9,111 bases of DNA from Caryophanales bacterium UBA3210 (GCA_002363635.1 DEWM01000064.1:1-9111); one strand, 5' to 3'; shown: positions 1-7,599, numbered from the stretch's first letter. The notes: generated from the sequence alone by a model not told the origin. Translations and numbers: made by a program.

Positions 1-423
1 GTCACTATGTTAATTAGAACTAAAGAAGTTGATAAGTTAGTTTCTCCAATTGCAAACAATGTTGCAGTTAGAAGCTTTTTAGTTAACAAGCAAAGAGCAA
101 TGGCTAATGATATTTCTATCGTTATGGATGGTAGAGATATTGGTACTGTTGTTTTACCAAGTGCTGATGTTAAAATCTTCCAAATTGCGGATGTAAAGAG
201 AAGAGCAGAAAGAAGATATGCTGAAAAACTCCAAAACGGTGAAGAAACTACATTAGAAGAAGTAGAAAAAGAATTAGAAAGAAGAGATTTAAATGATTCA
301 TCTAGATCTACAGGTGCATTAAAACCTGCAGAAGATTCAATTTTTGTAGATACATCTGATATGACAATTGAAGAATCTATCGATGCTATCATTAAAATTG
401 TAAAAGAAAAGGTAGGTATCTAA
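1..423 (+). CDS. cmk: Cytidylate kinase, 3' part (5' end outside window)
   Basis: Cytidylate kinase transfers phosphate from ATP to CMP/dCMP in cytosolic pyrimidine nucleotide salvage. The frame is open from base 1, so the 140 visible residues are the C-terminal part of a protein that is about 225 residues in Bacillus; the P-loop lies upstream of the window. The ATG at base 7 is not the start, because the residues around it (VTMLIRTKEV) match the family's internal 'VT..IRTEEV' segment. Seen further on: the family signature MDGRDIGTVVLP (visible residues 42-53), VKIF, the lid-like RRAERRY segment, ERRDLNDSSRS, and the closing LKPAEDSIFVDTSDMTIEE. The gene stops directly against the der start codon, an order (cmk then der) also known from mycoplasmas, so the two are almost certainly co-transcribed. 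The identification is secure; only the N-terminus is missing. Confidence 0.95.
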   Translation, partial: VTMLIRTKEVDKLVSPIANNVAVRSFLVNKQRAMANDISIVMDGRDIGTVVLPSADVKIFQIADVKRRAERRYAEKLQNGEETTLEEVEKELERRDLNDSSRSTGALKPAEDSIFVDTSDMTIEESIDAIIKIVKEKVGI

Positions 424-1731
424 ATGGGTAGAAGTATTGTTGCAATTGTTGGATCACCTAATGTTGGTAAGTCAACACTTTTTAATCGTATTGTCGGTGA
501 ACGTAAAGCTATTGTTGATGACCAGGCTGGTGTTACTAGAGATAGACTCTATGGCAAAGCAACATGGTTAACAAAAGAATTTACTCTCATTGATACAGGT
601 GGTGTTGAAATTAAAAACGCTGCATTCCAAACACAAATTAGAGCGCAAGTAGAAATTGCTATTGAAGAAGCTGATTTAATTATTTATGTTACTGATGGTC
701 GTTTAGGTGTTACTCCTGATGATAGAGTAGTTTGTAAGATGCTCTTTAAGTCAAGTAAACCAGTAATTTTATGCGTTAACAAAATTGATAACTATGAAAT
801 GATGGATAACGTAACTGAATTCTATTCATTAGGAATTGGAGATCCAATTGCGATTTCAACTGCTCATGGTATTGGTATTGGTGACTTACTTGATAAAGTT
901 GTTGAAAACTTACCTGAAAAAGTTGAAGAAGAATTCGATGAAGATACAATTGCTTTCTCAATTATTGGTAGACCAAACGTTGGTAAATCATCTTTAACAA
1001 ATGCAATTCTTGGACAAGATAGAGTTATCGTTTCAAATATTGAAGGTACTACTAGAGATTCAATTGATACTCGCTTTACACGTGATGAACAAAATTACGT
1101 TGTTATTGATACAGCAGGTTTAAAGAAAAGAGGAAAAATCTATGAATCTGTTGATAAATATGCAGCATTAAGAGCTTTAGCGGCAATTGATAGATCACAA
1201 GTTGTTTTACTTGTCATCGACGCTAATGAAGGTATTACTCAACAAGATAAACACGTTGTTGGTTATGCCATGGATGAATCTAAAGCAATTGTTATTGTTG
1301 TTAACAAATGGGATTTAGTAGAACATACACAAAATGCTATGACTGAATTCACAAAGAAGATTCGTTCAGAATTCAAATTCTTAGATTACGCTCCAGTTGT
1401 ATATATTTCTGCAAAAGATAAATCAAGAATTCAAACTATCTTCCCAGAAATACAAGCAGCATTCTCTGCATACAATTACCGTGTAGGTACATCAGTACTT
1501 AATGATATTATGATGGACGCTCAAATCGTTAACCCAACTCCAGTATTTAATGGAGGAAGATTAAAGATTTATTTTGCATCTCAAGTTGCAATCTGTCCAC
1601 CAACATTTGTTTTATCAGTTAATGACCCAGAATATATGCATTTCTCATATCAAAGATACTTAGAAAATAGATTGAGAGATTCATTTGATTTTACAGGAAC
1701 ACCAATCAAGATTATTTGTAGAGCAAGATAA
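424..1731 (+). CDS. der: Ribosome assembly GTPase Der (EngA)
   Basis: Der is an essential GTPase with two G domains that acts in assembly of the 50S ribosomal subunit. At 435 residues the protein has the usual family length. G domain 1 has the P-loop GSPNVGKS (10-17), T38 in switch I, DTGG (57-60) and NKID (119-122). After an acidic linker (about 165-177), G domain 2 has GRPNVGKS (182-189), GTTRDS, DTAGL (229-233) and NKWD (294-297). The remaining C-terminal part, from about 350, is the KH-like RNA-binding domain, with the typical [18 protein letters not shown] stretch and a basic end. All nucleotide-binding motifs are intact. The ATG directly follows the cmk TAA, so translation is probably coupled; the only upstream purine-rich site is a weak AAAGGTAGG inside the end of cmk. 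The gene ends in two consecutive TAA codons. Confidence 0.98.
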   Translation: MGRSIVAIVGSPNVGKSTLFNRIVGERKAIVDDQAGVTRDRLYGKATWLTKEFTLIDTGGVEIKNAAFQTQIRAQVEIAIEEADLIIYVTDGRLGVTPDDRVVCKMLFKSSKPVILCVNKIDNYEMMDNVTEFYSLGIGDPIAISTAHGIGIGDLLDKVVENLPEKVEEEFDEDTIAFSIIGRPNVGKSSLTNAILGQDRVIVSNIEGTTRDSIDTRFTRDEQNYVVIDTAGLKKRGKIYESVDKYAALRALAAIDRSQVVLLVIDANEGITQQDKHVVGYAMDESKAIVIVVNKWDLVEHTQNAMTEFTKKIRSEFKFLDYAPVVYISAKDKSRIQTIFPEIQAAFSAYNYRVGTSVLNDIMMDAQIVNPTPVFNGGRLKIYFASQVAICPPTFVLSVNDPEYMHFSYQRYLENRLRDSFDFTGTPIKIICRAR

Positions 1732-1755
1732 TAATTTTTATAGAGAGGGGATTTT

Positions 1756-4356
1756 ATGGATAAGAAAAAATACACAGATGAAACTACCCAAATAAAAGTT
1801 ATTAAAAAGGGTAAAAAGAATATAATCAATGAAGATGAAAATGAATATCAAGACCTTCAAAAGACTAGAGAGTTTAAGAAAGTATTCGTTTTGAATGGAA
1901 AAGTAGTTGATAGATATCACCCTGTTATTAAAAAAGGATTAAGTGAAGAACAAGTTCAAAGCCGTGTAAAAGAAGGCTTATCTAATAAATATAGAGATAA
2001 AAACCAAAAAACTTATATAGGTATTGTTTTAAAAAACATTTTTACATTTTTAAACATCTTATTATTTATTATTGGTGCAGTATTAATTTCGATTGGTATT
2101 ATTTACCATAAGGAAACTGGATATTATTTCAATTTAATTTTCTTAGGTGTTATTACTGCAAACTTAATTATTGGTATTGTTCAAGAATGCCAAGCAAAGA
2201 AAAAGATTGATAAATTATCAGTTTTAAATAAGATTAACGCGACCATTATCCGTAATGGTATTCAATATGAAGTTCCAATAGATGAATTAGTTTTAGATGA
2301 CACGTTAGTTTTAAATAATTACAATAAAATTACTGCAGATGCAATTATTAAAGAAGGCATAATTGAAGTAAATGAATCACTTTTAACAGGCGAATCTTTA
2401 CCAGTTAAAAAAGGGCCAGGTGATCCTATTTATGCAGGATCATTTGTTTCATCAGGCTCATGCTTAGCACGAATTGAACGTGTTGGTAAAGAAATGTATG
2501 TCTCAAAACTTGAGCAAAATGTAAAAAAATTAAAGAAGAATAATTCTCAAATCTTATCTGCTTTAAATAAGATTATTAGATGGATTTCTTATGTAATTAT
2601 TCCTCTTGGCGCGATTTTATTCCTTGTTTCATATGCAGCGGAAACTGATTTGTTTAAAACTCAATTAGTTGGAGAACCTTTAGGAAATCTTATTTCTTCA
2701 GTAGCGGGTTCAATGGTTGCAATGATTCCTTCAGGACTTTATTTAACAGTTTCTGTTACATTATTTGTTACTATGGGTAGACTTGCTAGTAAAAAAGCTC
2801 TTGTTCAAGATTCATATTCAGTTGAATCACTTGCTAGAGTTGACACATTATGTCTTGATAAGACAGGAACTATCACAGATGGAACAATGGTAGTTGAAGA
2901 AGAAGTTAAATATGTTGATTCATTTGATTCTTCAAATCTTATCGCAAACTTAGTTAATGCATTTCCAAATAAAAACCAAACAGCAGTTGCGTTAGATAAA
3001 AAGTATAAAGTAAATGAGAAGTTAAATGTAGTAAAAACATTACCATTCTCATCATCAAGAAAAAAATCGGGTGTAAAGTTTGAAGGCGTTGGTGCATTTG
3101 TCTTAGGAGCTCCAGAATTTATTCTTAACCCAGAAGATTCACTTGTTAAGGAACTTGAAAAATACACAATTCAAGGATACAGAGTAGTGTTAATGGCAAA
3201 AGTTGACGACTTAACAGACGATGATGTTGTTGGCAAACCTTTACCTCTCAGCGCGTTTGTAATTAAAGACCCTATTAGAGATACTGCTGCTTCTACAATT
3301 GCATGGTTTAAAGAAAACGGGGTTGATGTCAAAATTATTTCTGGCGACAACCCAATTACAGTATCTGCAATTGCAAAAGAAGTAGGAGTAGACAATGCTG
3401 ATCAATATATTTCACTTGAAGGTTTATCTATTGATGAAGTTGAAGAAGCTGCTAAGAAATATACAGTATTTGGTAGAGTTGCTCCTGAACAAAAAGCATC
3501 TTTAGTAAAATCTTTAAAAGAGATGGGAAGAACTGTCGCGATGACTGGGGATGGCGTCAACGATATTCTTGCGATGAAACAAGCAGACTGCTCAATTGCT
3601 ATGGGATCAGGATCTGATGCTTCAAGAAACGTTGCACAATTAGTTTTAATGGATGATAATTTTGCTTCTTTACCAAATGTAGTTAGAGAAGGAAGAAGAG
3701 TTATTAATAACATTCAATCGGTTGCATCATTATTCTTAATGAAGACAATTTTTGCAATTATCTTAACTGCTTTATCAATTGTGGTTAGAAGTAAATACCC
3801 ATTTGAACCTAGAAACATGAATGTTTTCGAAGTATGCGCAATTGGTTTACCAGCATTCTTCTTAGCGTTACAGCCAAATACAGCGCTTGTTAAAGGGTCG
3901 TTCTTAAAGAATGTTTTTAACAAATGCTTACCTGCAGCAATTGTATTATTGCTTTCAATCATCACTCCACTTGGTTTAACAGGTTGGTTTGGTGGAGGCG
4001 GAGTCTGGGGACTTAATGTTAGTAATACTGGAGCGTACGCTGGTATGACTTTATTACTTACAGGATTAGTTATCTTAGGTGTTCATTGCCTACCATTTAA
4101 TAAATATCGTTTATTTGTCTATTTATTAATGTGGGGACTTTCGCTTATTGGCGTCTATGTATTTTCGTTATTCTCAGATGTAACTGGATTTGATATTTAC
4201 CATCAAAATTCTAATATTTATTATGTATGTTTAATTGGCTTAGTTGTAGGAATAATTGCATACGCTATATCATATTTCTTCTTTAGCTTAATTTATAATA
4301 AAGAGTTTAGAACGAAAGTTAATAAATATATTAGAGGTAAAAAAGGCAAGCAATAA
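1756..4356 (+). CDS. P-type cation-transporting ATPase, CtpE/Exp7-like
   Basis: This is an ATP-driven cation pump of the plasma membrane, 866 residues. Motifs in order: actuator TGES (211-214), phosphorylation site DKTGT with D368, nucleotide-binding KKSG (436-439) and GAPE (451-454), DPIR (505-508), SGDNP (529-533), and the hinge TGDGVND (597-603). Ten hydrophobic segments can be drawn: two before the actuator, two between actuator and D368, and six after the hinge, as in P2-like pumps. M4 reads AMIPSGLYLT (S326) and is followed by the segment SVESLARVDTLCLDKTGT, which resembles the mycobacterial CtpE/pneumococcal Exp7 group; CtpE is linked to calcium uptake, so Ca2+ is the best guess for the ion, but it is not proven. 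The first ~60 residues form a charged Lys/Glu-rich extension before the GLSEEQVQSRV segment where the family homology begins. The start is supported by GAGAGGGG nine to ten bases upstream. It lies 24 bases after der, probably in the same transcript. Confidence 0.9.
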   Translation: MDKKKYTDETTQIKVIKKGKKNIINEDENEYQDLQKTREFKKVFVLNGKVVDRYHPVIKKGLSEEQVQSRVKEGLSNKYRDKNQKTYIGIVLKNIFTFLNILLFIIGAVLISIGIIYHKETGYYFNLIFLGVITANLIIGIVQECQAKKKIDKLSVLNKINATIIRNGIQYEVPIDELVLDDTLVLNNYNKITADAIIKEGIIEVNESLLTGESLPVKKGPGDPIYAGSFVSSGSCLARIERVGKEMYVSKLEQNVKKLKKNNSQILSALNKIIRWISYVIIPLGAILFLVSYAAETDLFKTQLVGEPLGNLISSVAGSMVAMIPSGLYLTVSVTLFVTMGRLASKKALVQDSYSVESLARVDTLCLDKTGTITDGTMVVEEEVKYVDSFDSSNLIANLVNAFPNKNQTAVALDKKYKVNEKLNVVKTLPFSSSRKKSGVKFEGVGAFVLGAPEFILNPEDSLVKELEKYTIQGYRVVLMAKVDDLTDDDVVGKPLPLSAFVIKDPIRDTAASTIAWFKENGVDVKIISGDNPITVSAIAKEVGVDNADQYISLEGLSIDEVEEAAKKYTVFGRVAPEQKASLVKSLKEMGRTVAMTGDGVNDILAMKQADCSIAMGSGSDASRNVAQLVLMDDNFASLPNVVREGRRVINNIQSVASLFLMKTIFAIILTALSIVVRSKYPFEPRNMNVFEVCAIGLPAFFLALQPNTALVKGSFLKNVFNKCLPAAIVLLLSIITPLGLTGWFGGGGVWGLNVSNTGAYAGMTLLLTGLVILGVHCLPFNKYRLFVYLLMWGLSLIGVYVFSLFSDVTGFDIYHQNSNIYYVCLIGLVVGIIAYAISYFFFSLIYNKEFRTKVNKYIRGKKGKQ

Positions 4357-4372
4357 AATGCTTGCTTTTCTT
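4346..4372 (+). terminator. Rho-independent terminator after the ATPase gene
   Basis: A 7-bp stem, GCAAGCA (4346-4352) with TGCTTGC (4359-4365), has a 6-base loop and is followed by TTTTCTT. The left arm lies inside the last codons of the ATPase gene and the stop codon is in the loop, so the terminator overlaps the coding end. It separates the cmk-der-ATPase transcript from the next operon. Confidence 0.75.
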
Positions 4373-4382
4373 ATAAGAAAAG
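4365..4382. repeat. Perfect 18-bp palindrome CTTTTCTTATAAGAAAAG
   Basis: The 18 bases read the same on both strands without mismatch. The left half is the U-tract of the preceding terminator. It could be a DNA-binding site upstream of the 4438 gene, or the A-rich half could serve a weak terminator on the minus strand. With a two-base centre there is no room for an RNA loop without unpairing the middle, which favours a protein site or chance over a hairpin. Confidence 0.5.
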
Positions 4383-4388
4383 AAACCA

Positions 4389-4417
4389 TTTATTTATATT
4401 ATTTTTTAAGCTATACT
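4389..4417 (+). promoter_or_regulatory. Candidate sigma-A promoter for the DUF697 operon
   Basis: A good -10 hexamer TATACT (4412-4417) stands 17 bases after a poor -35, TTTATT (4389-4394). A promoter is expected here because a terminator closes the preceding gene. Initiation about seven bases after the -10 would leave a leader of only about 14 bases, beginning at the AAGGGA ribosome binding site (4426-4431 region). The -35 is weak, so this is a tentative call. Confidence 0.35.
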
Positions 4418-4437
4418 TTTAAATAAGGGAAATATTT

Positions 4438-5457
4438 ATGGGAAAGAATAAAAAACACGAATTGTCTACTCAGTTAAGTGAAGATATTAACAAAGACTCA
4501 TTCTCTTATTCTGATAGCAACGTTTTAAAGAAAACAAATTATAGATTTTGGAAAACAATTGCGATAGTTGTTTCTATTATAATGACAATTTTTATTGTTA
4601 GTTGTGTTGTTCAACTATACACATTTGCATATAGTTTTCATCCATATGCGGGATATACAACTTTAGGTGTATTAATATTAGTTTTATTTATATTTGTAAT
4701 TAGACCTATTGTTCAAGCTTTAGCAACACCTTCGTTCACATTAGATGTAGTAGATATAGAAAGTGCTAGAAGAGTAAGCGCAATTAATTATCGTGCATTA
4801 AAGAAAGTAGCACATAACTTAATTGGTGCAGATTATGTTTCAAATGAATCAAAAATCAAAATTGAAGGTGCGATTGGAAATAGAAAAGAATTAAATAGAG
4901 TATTACGTGAAGTTTATGATAAAGAAATCACAGTAAGAATTAATAAAATCATCCACGAAACATCTACAAAGATTTTATTAACAACAGCATTATCACAAAA
5001 TTCAAGGTTTGATACATTCACGGTAATAACATTAAATATCAGAATGATTATGAGAATTGTTATTACATGTGGATACCATCCAACATATCCACGTTTAGCA
5101 AGATTAATTATTAAAGTATTTAGAAATGCATTAATTGCATATACATTGCAAACAATTGGTTTAGATAAACTTATTTCACAAGGCGTCCAAGCTTTAGCAA
5201 AAGGCATCATTCCTTTTGTTGGAGATTTAGTAGGTAAAGTAGCGGGTTCAGTTATTGATGGAAGTGCCAATGCATTACTTACATTAAGAGTGGGTATCTT
5301 AACAAGAAAATATTTATATAAAGAATTTGATATTCAAGCAATGATTAAAAATCCAGATGAAACTAACGAATTAATTCTTCGTGAAGCAATTCTTGAAGCA
5401 AATGGAGATATTGATAATATTGTTGCAGAGTGCAAAAAAGAAAAAAAGGCAGCATAG
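4438..5457 (+). CDS. DUF697 / YcjF-like membrane protein
   Basis: A 339-residue membrane protein. The N-terminus is polar (1-35), followed by two transmembrane segments (about 39-62 and 73-93) and a long soluble part. Residues about 180-300 match the pattern of DUF697, the domain of E. coli YcjF: a TALSQNSRFDTFTVITLN stretch, then R.I.RI...YG-like RIVITCGYHPTYPRLARL, a hydrophobic helix, GLDKLISQG, and a glycine-rich end, PFVGDLVGKVAGSVIDGSAN followed by LLTLRVG. In proteobacteria YcjF accompanies the GTPase-like YcjX and is stress-linked; no YcjX-type P-loop protein is seen in this window. The molecular role of DUF697 is not established. The start has AAGGGA eight bases upstream and is preceded by a terminator, so this is probably the first gene of a three-gene operon. 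The C-terminus ends in a Lys-rich tail. DUF697 assignment is from motif memory, not a search. Confidence 0.75.
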   Translation: MGKNKKHELSTQLSEDINKDSFSYSDSNVLKKTNYRFWKTIAIVVSIIMTIFIVSCVVQLYTFAYSFHPYAGYTTLGVLILVLFIFVIRPIVQALATPSFTLDVVDIESARRVSAINYRALKKVAHNLIGADYVSNESKIKIEGAIGNRKELNRVLREVYDKEITVRINKIIHETSTKILLTTALSQNSRFDTFTVITLNIRMIMRIVITCGYHPTYPRLARLIIKVFRNALIAYTLQTIGLDKLISQGVQALAKGIIPFVGDLVGKVAGSVIDGSANALLTLRVGILTRKYLYKEFDIQAMIKNPDETNELILREAILEANGDIDNIVAECKKEKKAA

Positions 5458-5466
5458 GAGACTTAT

Positions 5467-6609
5467 ATGGCAGAAAATAAAATTGTAAAAAATGAAAAAC
5501 CAAGAAAATATACTAACTTCTCATTAGTTGTATTCGTTGGTTTATTAATCATAGGAGCATTAACAGTTTCACTTGTTACTAACTTCTTATATTTTGGTAC
5601 ATATGTTGATATTAACATCTATTTATTCTCAACAATTTGCCTAGTAGCAGGATATATTACTTCAGTTTCATTATATTATTTTGGCAAATATTTATTTGGT
5701 AGAATCGCTGGATTTAGATTAATCAATTATACATTCTGGTTCATAACTTTCTTAAAAGGCGATAAGAAAATAAAAACAGTAAGTTCTTCAATTGAAGGAT
5801 TAGGATGCAAAGTAAATATGGCACCTAAAAATGATGCAAAAGCAAATCACGTTTTATATTTATTAGGTGGAGCGATATTCTCATTACCATTCTTTGTTGC
5901 GGCAATTGTTTTATTCGCAGTACTACCAACAAGTGCTCAATATAAATATTATGTATTATTTATCTTCTCATTTATTCCATTTGTTGTAGTAGGTAATTTA
6001 TTGCCATTAAGAATGGATGATTACAACGAAGGTTTTATCTTAAGATTAATCAAAAAAGAAAATTCAAAAGATAAATGGTATAGAAACCTTCATCAATTAG
6101 AAGCGTTAACAAATTCAAATAGTGAATTAAAATATTATGATGTAAGCGGAGATGATTTATCATCATTTGATTTAGACACTTTGATTTATAATTATTACTA
6201 TTGCTTAGACCATGATGAACCAACAAGAGCAAACTCTATTTGTGATACATTAATTTATAACGTTCAAAATATTATTGATACATCAAAATTATATTTAGGA
6301 TATGCAGGTAAGATTTATGGCTTATGTATCCAAAAAAGATATGAAGAAGCAGATAGATTCTTACAAGAAACAAAATCTGAATATAGAAATACAATTAAAT
6401 CAAAGAGAAGATATGAATCATTAAAGGTAGCGTTATTCTTAGATGCTTACGTTGAATCAAATTATGACGATTATCTTGCAAGATATTTCTCAAAAGAAAA
6501 ACTCGCTAAACATTATATGTATCTTACACGTGTAGAAAAAGAAGAAAAACTTGTTGAACACGCAATTGAATCAATCCAAATCGATCATAAAGATTGGTAC
6601 GTTAAGTAG
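5467..6609 (+). CDS. M50 (site-2) protease-like membrane protein without HExxH; probable pseudoprotease
   Basis: A 380-residue protein with about five hydrophobic segments (18-41, 50-77, 84-96, 129-152, 160-180) and a soluble helical C-terminus (about 190-380) of possible TPR-like repeats. The layout resembles a Firmicutes M50-type family in which HELGHLIFGLLTGY is followed by a G..C.M.PP segment, a LGG helix and a final NDG. Here the matching segments are YYFGKYLFGRIAGF (70-83), GLGCKVNMAPK (111-121), LLGG (132-135) and DDYNEG (184-189). The zinc ligands and catalytic glutamate of HExxH are thus replaced by Y70, Y71 and K74, and the DG motif by E188-G189. A working zinc protease is therefore unlikely; a binding or scaffolding role is an inference. 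The start has TAGGAG, in which the previous gene's TAG stop is part of the Shine-Dalgarno site, so the two are translationally linked. If the M50 relation is wrong, it is simply an uncharacterised polytopic membrane protein. Confidence 0.65.
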   Translation: MAENKIVKNEKPRKYTNFSLVVFVGLLIIGALTVSLVTNFLYFGTYVDINIYLFSTICLVAGYITSVSLYYFGKYLFGRIAGFRLINYTFWFITFLKGDKKIKTVSSSIEGLGCKVNMAPKNDAKANHVLYLLGGAIFSLPFFVAAIVLFAVLPTSAQYKYYVLFIFSFIPFVVVGNLLPLRMDDYNEGFILRLIKKENSKDKWYRNLHQLEALTNSNSELKYYDVSGDDLSSFDLDTLIYNYYYCLDHDEPTRANSICDTLIYNVQNIIDTSKLYLGYAGKIYGLCIQKRYEEADRFLQETKSEYRNTIKSKRRYESLKVALFLDAYVESNYDDYLARYFSKEKLAKHYMYLTRVEKEEKLVEHAIESIQIDHKDWYVK

Positions 6610-6617
6610 GAGCGGTT

Positions 6618-7472
6618 ATGGCAAAGATTAAATTTATTGTAGATGGAACAGAAGATTTACCAAATGATTATTTAAAAGCTAATGATATTGCAAAACTACC
6701 ATTAGTAGTACATTTTCCTAGCGAAGAAAAAGAATATGTTGATGGAGTGGATATAACTACTGAAAAGTTATATGAACTAGTAAATGAAAAAGGTGAATTA
6801 CCAAAAACTGCAGCAAGATCAGTAGGCGATTTTATTGAAATTTTTGATAAGTATTTAAAAGAAGGCTACGACTATATATTGTTTTTTGGAATCTCATCAT
6901 TATTTTCATCAACAATTCAAAATGCTTTAATTGCATCAAGTGAGTTTGAAGGAAAAGTATTTGTTCACGACACAATGAATTTATCTACAGGTGAAGGATT
7001 GCAAATAGTAAAAGCAGTAAAATGGAGAAACGAAGGCGACAGCATAGAAACAATTTGTGAAAAATTAAAAGAGCTTGCACCAAAAGTACGTTCTCAATTT
7101 GTAATTGATTCACTAGAATATTTATATAAAGGCGGAAGATGCTCAGGTATGGCGTTTTTCTTTGGCAAAACATTAAAGATTCATCCGATTATTAGAGTAG
7201 TAGATGGAAAAATGATAGTTTATAAAAAGCCATTAGGAAAAATGAAGAATGGATTAGATAAATTATTAGAAATCTATAAAGAAGATTTACCAGAAATGGA
7301 CAAAGAAACAGTAATGATTACTCAATCAGTCGCTCCGATGTCTGGAGAATACTTAAACGCTGAAGTAAGTAAAGATATCCCTGCTCAAAATATTATGAAT
7401 ACAAATGCAGGATGTGTTATTTCATCACACTGTGGTCCTGGAACAATTGGTATCTTATATATTGTCAAATAA
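6618..7472 (+). CDS. DegV family (FakB-like) fatty-acid-binding protein
   Basis: DegV/FakB proteins bind a fatty acid and present it to the kinase FakA, so that exogenous or recycled fatty acids enter phospholipid synthesis as acyl-phosphate. At 284 residues the length is typical. Family landmarks are visible: VDGTEDLP (8-15, usually DSTSDL), VDGVDIT, KTAARSVGDF (63-72, where most members have TSQPS), ISSLFSSTIQNA (92-103), DTMNLSTGEGLQIV (118-131), LEYLYKGGRCSG (156-167) with R164, HPIIRVVDGKM, and SSHCGPGTIGI (269-279) with H271. T64, S93/S94, R164 and H271, the positions expected to hold the fatty-acid carboxylate or contact FakA, are kept, but the TSQP loop is altered. No FakA is in the window. 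The start is set by TAGGAG spanning the preceding gene's stop codon; this is the last gene of the operon. Confidence 0.9.
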   Translation: MAKIKFIVDGTEDLPNDYLKANDIAKLPLVVHFPSEEKEYVDGVDITTEKLYELVNEKGELPKTAARSVGDFIEIFDKYLKEGYDYILFFGISSLFSSTIQNALIASSEFEGKVFVHDTMNLSTGEGLQIVKAVKWRNEGDSIETICEKLKELAPKVRSQFVIDSLEYLYKGGRCSGMAFFFGKTLKIHPIIRVVDGKMIVYKKPLGKMKNGLDKLLEIYKEDLPEMDKETVMITQSVAPMSGEYLNAEVSKDIPAQNIMNTNAGCVISSHCGPGTIGILYIVK

Positions 7473-7480
7473 ACTAATTA

Positions 7481-7513
7481 ATAGACTTTGCAAATTGCAA
7501 GGTCTATTTTTTT
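7481..7513 (+). terminator. Strong Rho-independent terminator after the DegV gene
   Basis: An 11-bp stem with one G-U pair, ATAGACTTTGC (7481-7491) with GCAAGGTCTAT (7497-7507), has a five-base loop and runs into seven T residues (7507-7513). It ends the three-gene operon and means that the next gene needs its own promoter. Confidence 0.9.
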
Positions 7514-7528
7514 AATTTCTTTAATAAA

Positions 7529-7548
7529 AATATTTATTTATAAATATT
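7529..7548. repeat. AT-only inverted repeat upstream of the CofE-like gene
   Basis: AATATTTA (7529-7536) and TAAATATT (7541-7548) are perfect inverted 8-base arms around TTTA. It lies where the -35 region of the next gene's promoter would be, so it may be an operator; in DNA this AT-rich chance occurrence is also plausible. Confidence 0.35.
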
Positions 7549-7562
7549 GTTTGTTTCATAAT
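7534..7562 (+). promoter_or_regulatory. Tentative promoter region of the CofE-like gene
   Basis: A promoter must lie between the terminator at 7513 and the start at 7600. The best -10 is CATAAT (7557-7562), possibly shifted to the overlapping TATAAA, with only a poor -35 (TTATTT, 7534-7539) at 17 bases. The exact hexamers are uncertain. Confidence 0.3.
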
Positions 7563-7567
7563 ATAAA

Positions 7568-7583
7568 TGTGTTTTCAAACACA
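7568..7583. repeat. Inverted repeat TGTGTTT-TC-AAACACA before the ribosome binding site
   Basis: Perfect 7-base arms (7568-7574 and 7577-7583) flank two bases. It sits between the likely -10 and the AAAGGAG site, close to or at the transcription start. This is a usual place for a repressor operator. As RNA the 2-base loop is too tight unless the inner pair opens, giving a 6-bp stem with a 4-base loop next to the Shine-Dalgarno site. Confidence 0.45.
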
Positions 7584-7599
7584 AAAGGAGAAAAAACTT

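Noticed and set aside
424..1731. Possible genetic-code change (TGA as tryptophan, as in mycoplasmas)
   Set aside because: All tryptophans are TGG and no reading frame crosses a TGA, so the sequence gives no sign of recoding.
2805..3965. Series of minus-strand open frames of 74-120 codons opposite the ATPase gene
   Set aside because: They are antisense shadows of a clearly conserved gene, with no ribosome binding sites or recognisable domains; the rarity of TAA/TAG complements in this codon usage keeps them open.
7567..7599. Upstream in-frame ATG that would lengthen the CofE-like protein by 11 residues
   Set aside because: There is no ribosome binding site before it, it overlaps the inverted repeat near the presumed transcription start, and the ATG at 7600 has AAAGGAG at an ideal distance.
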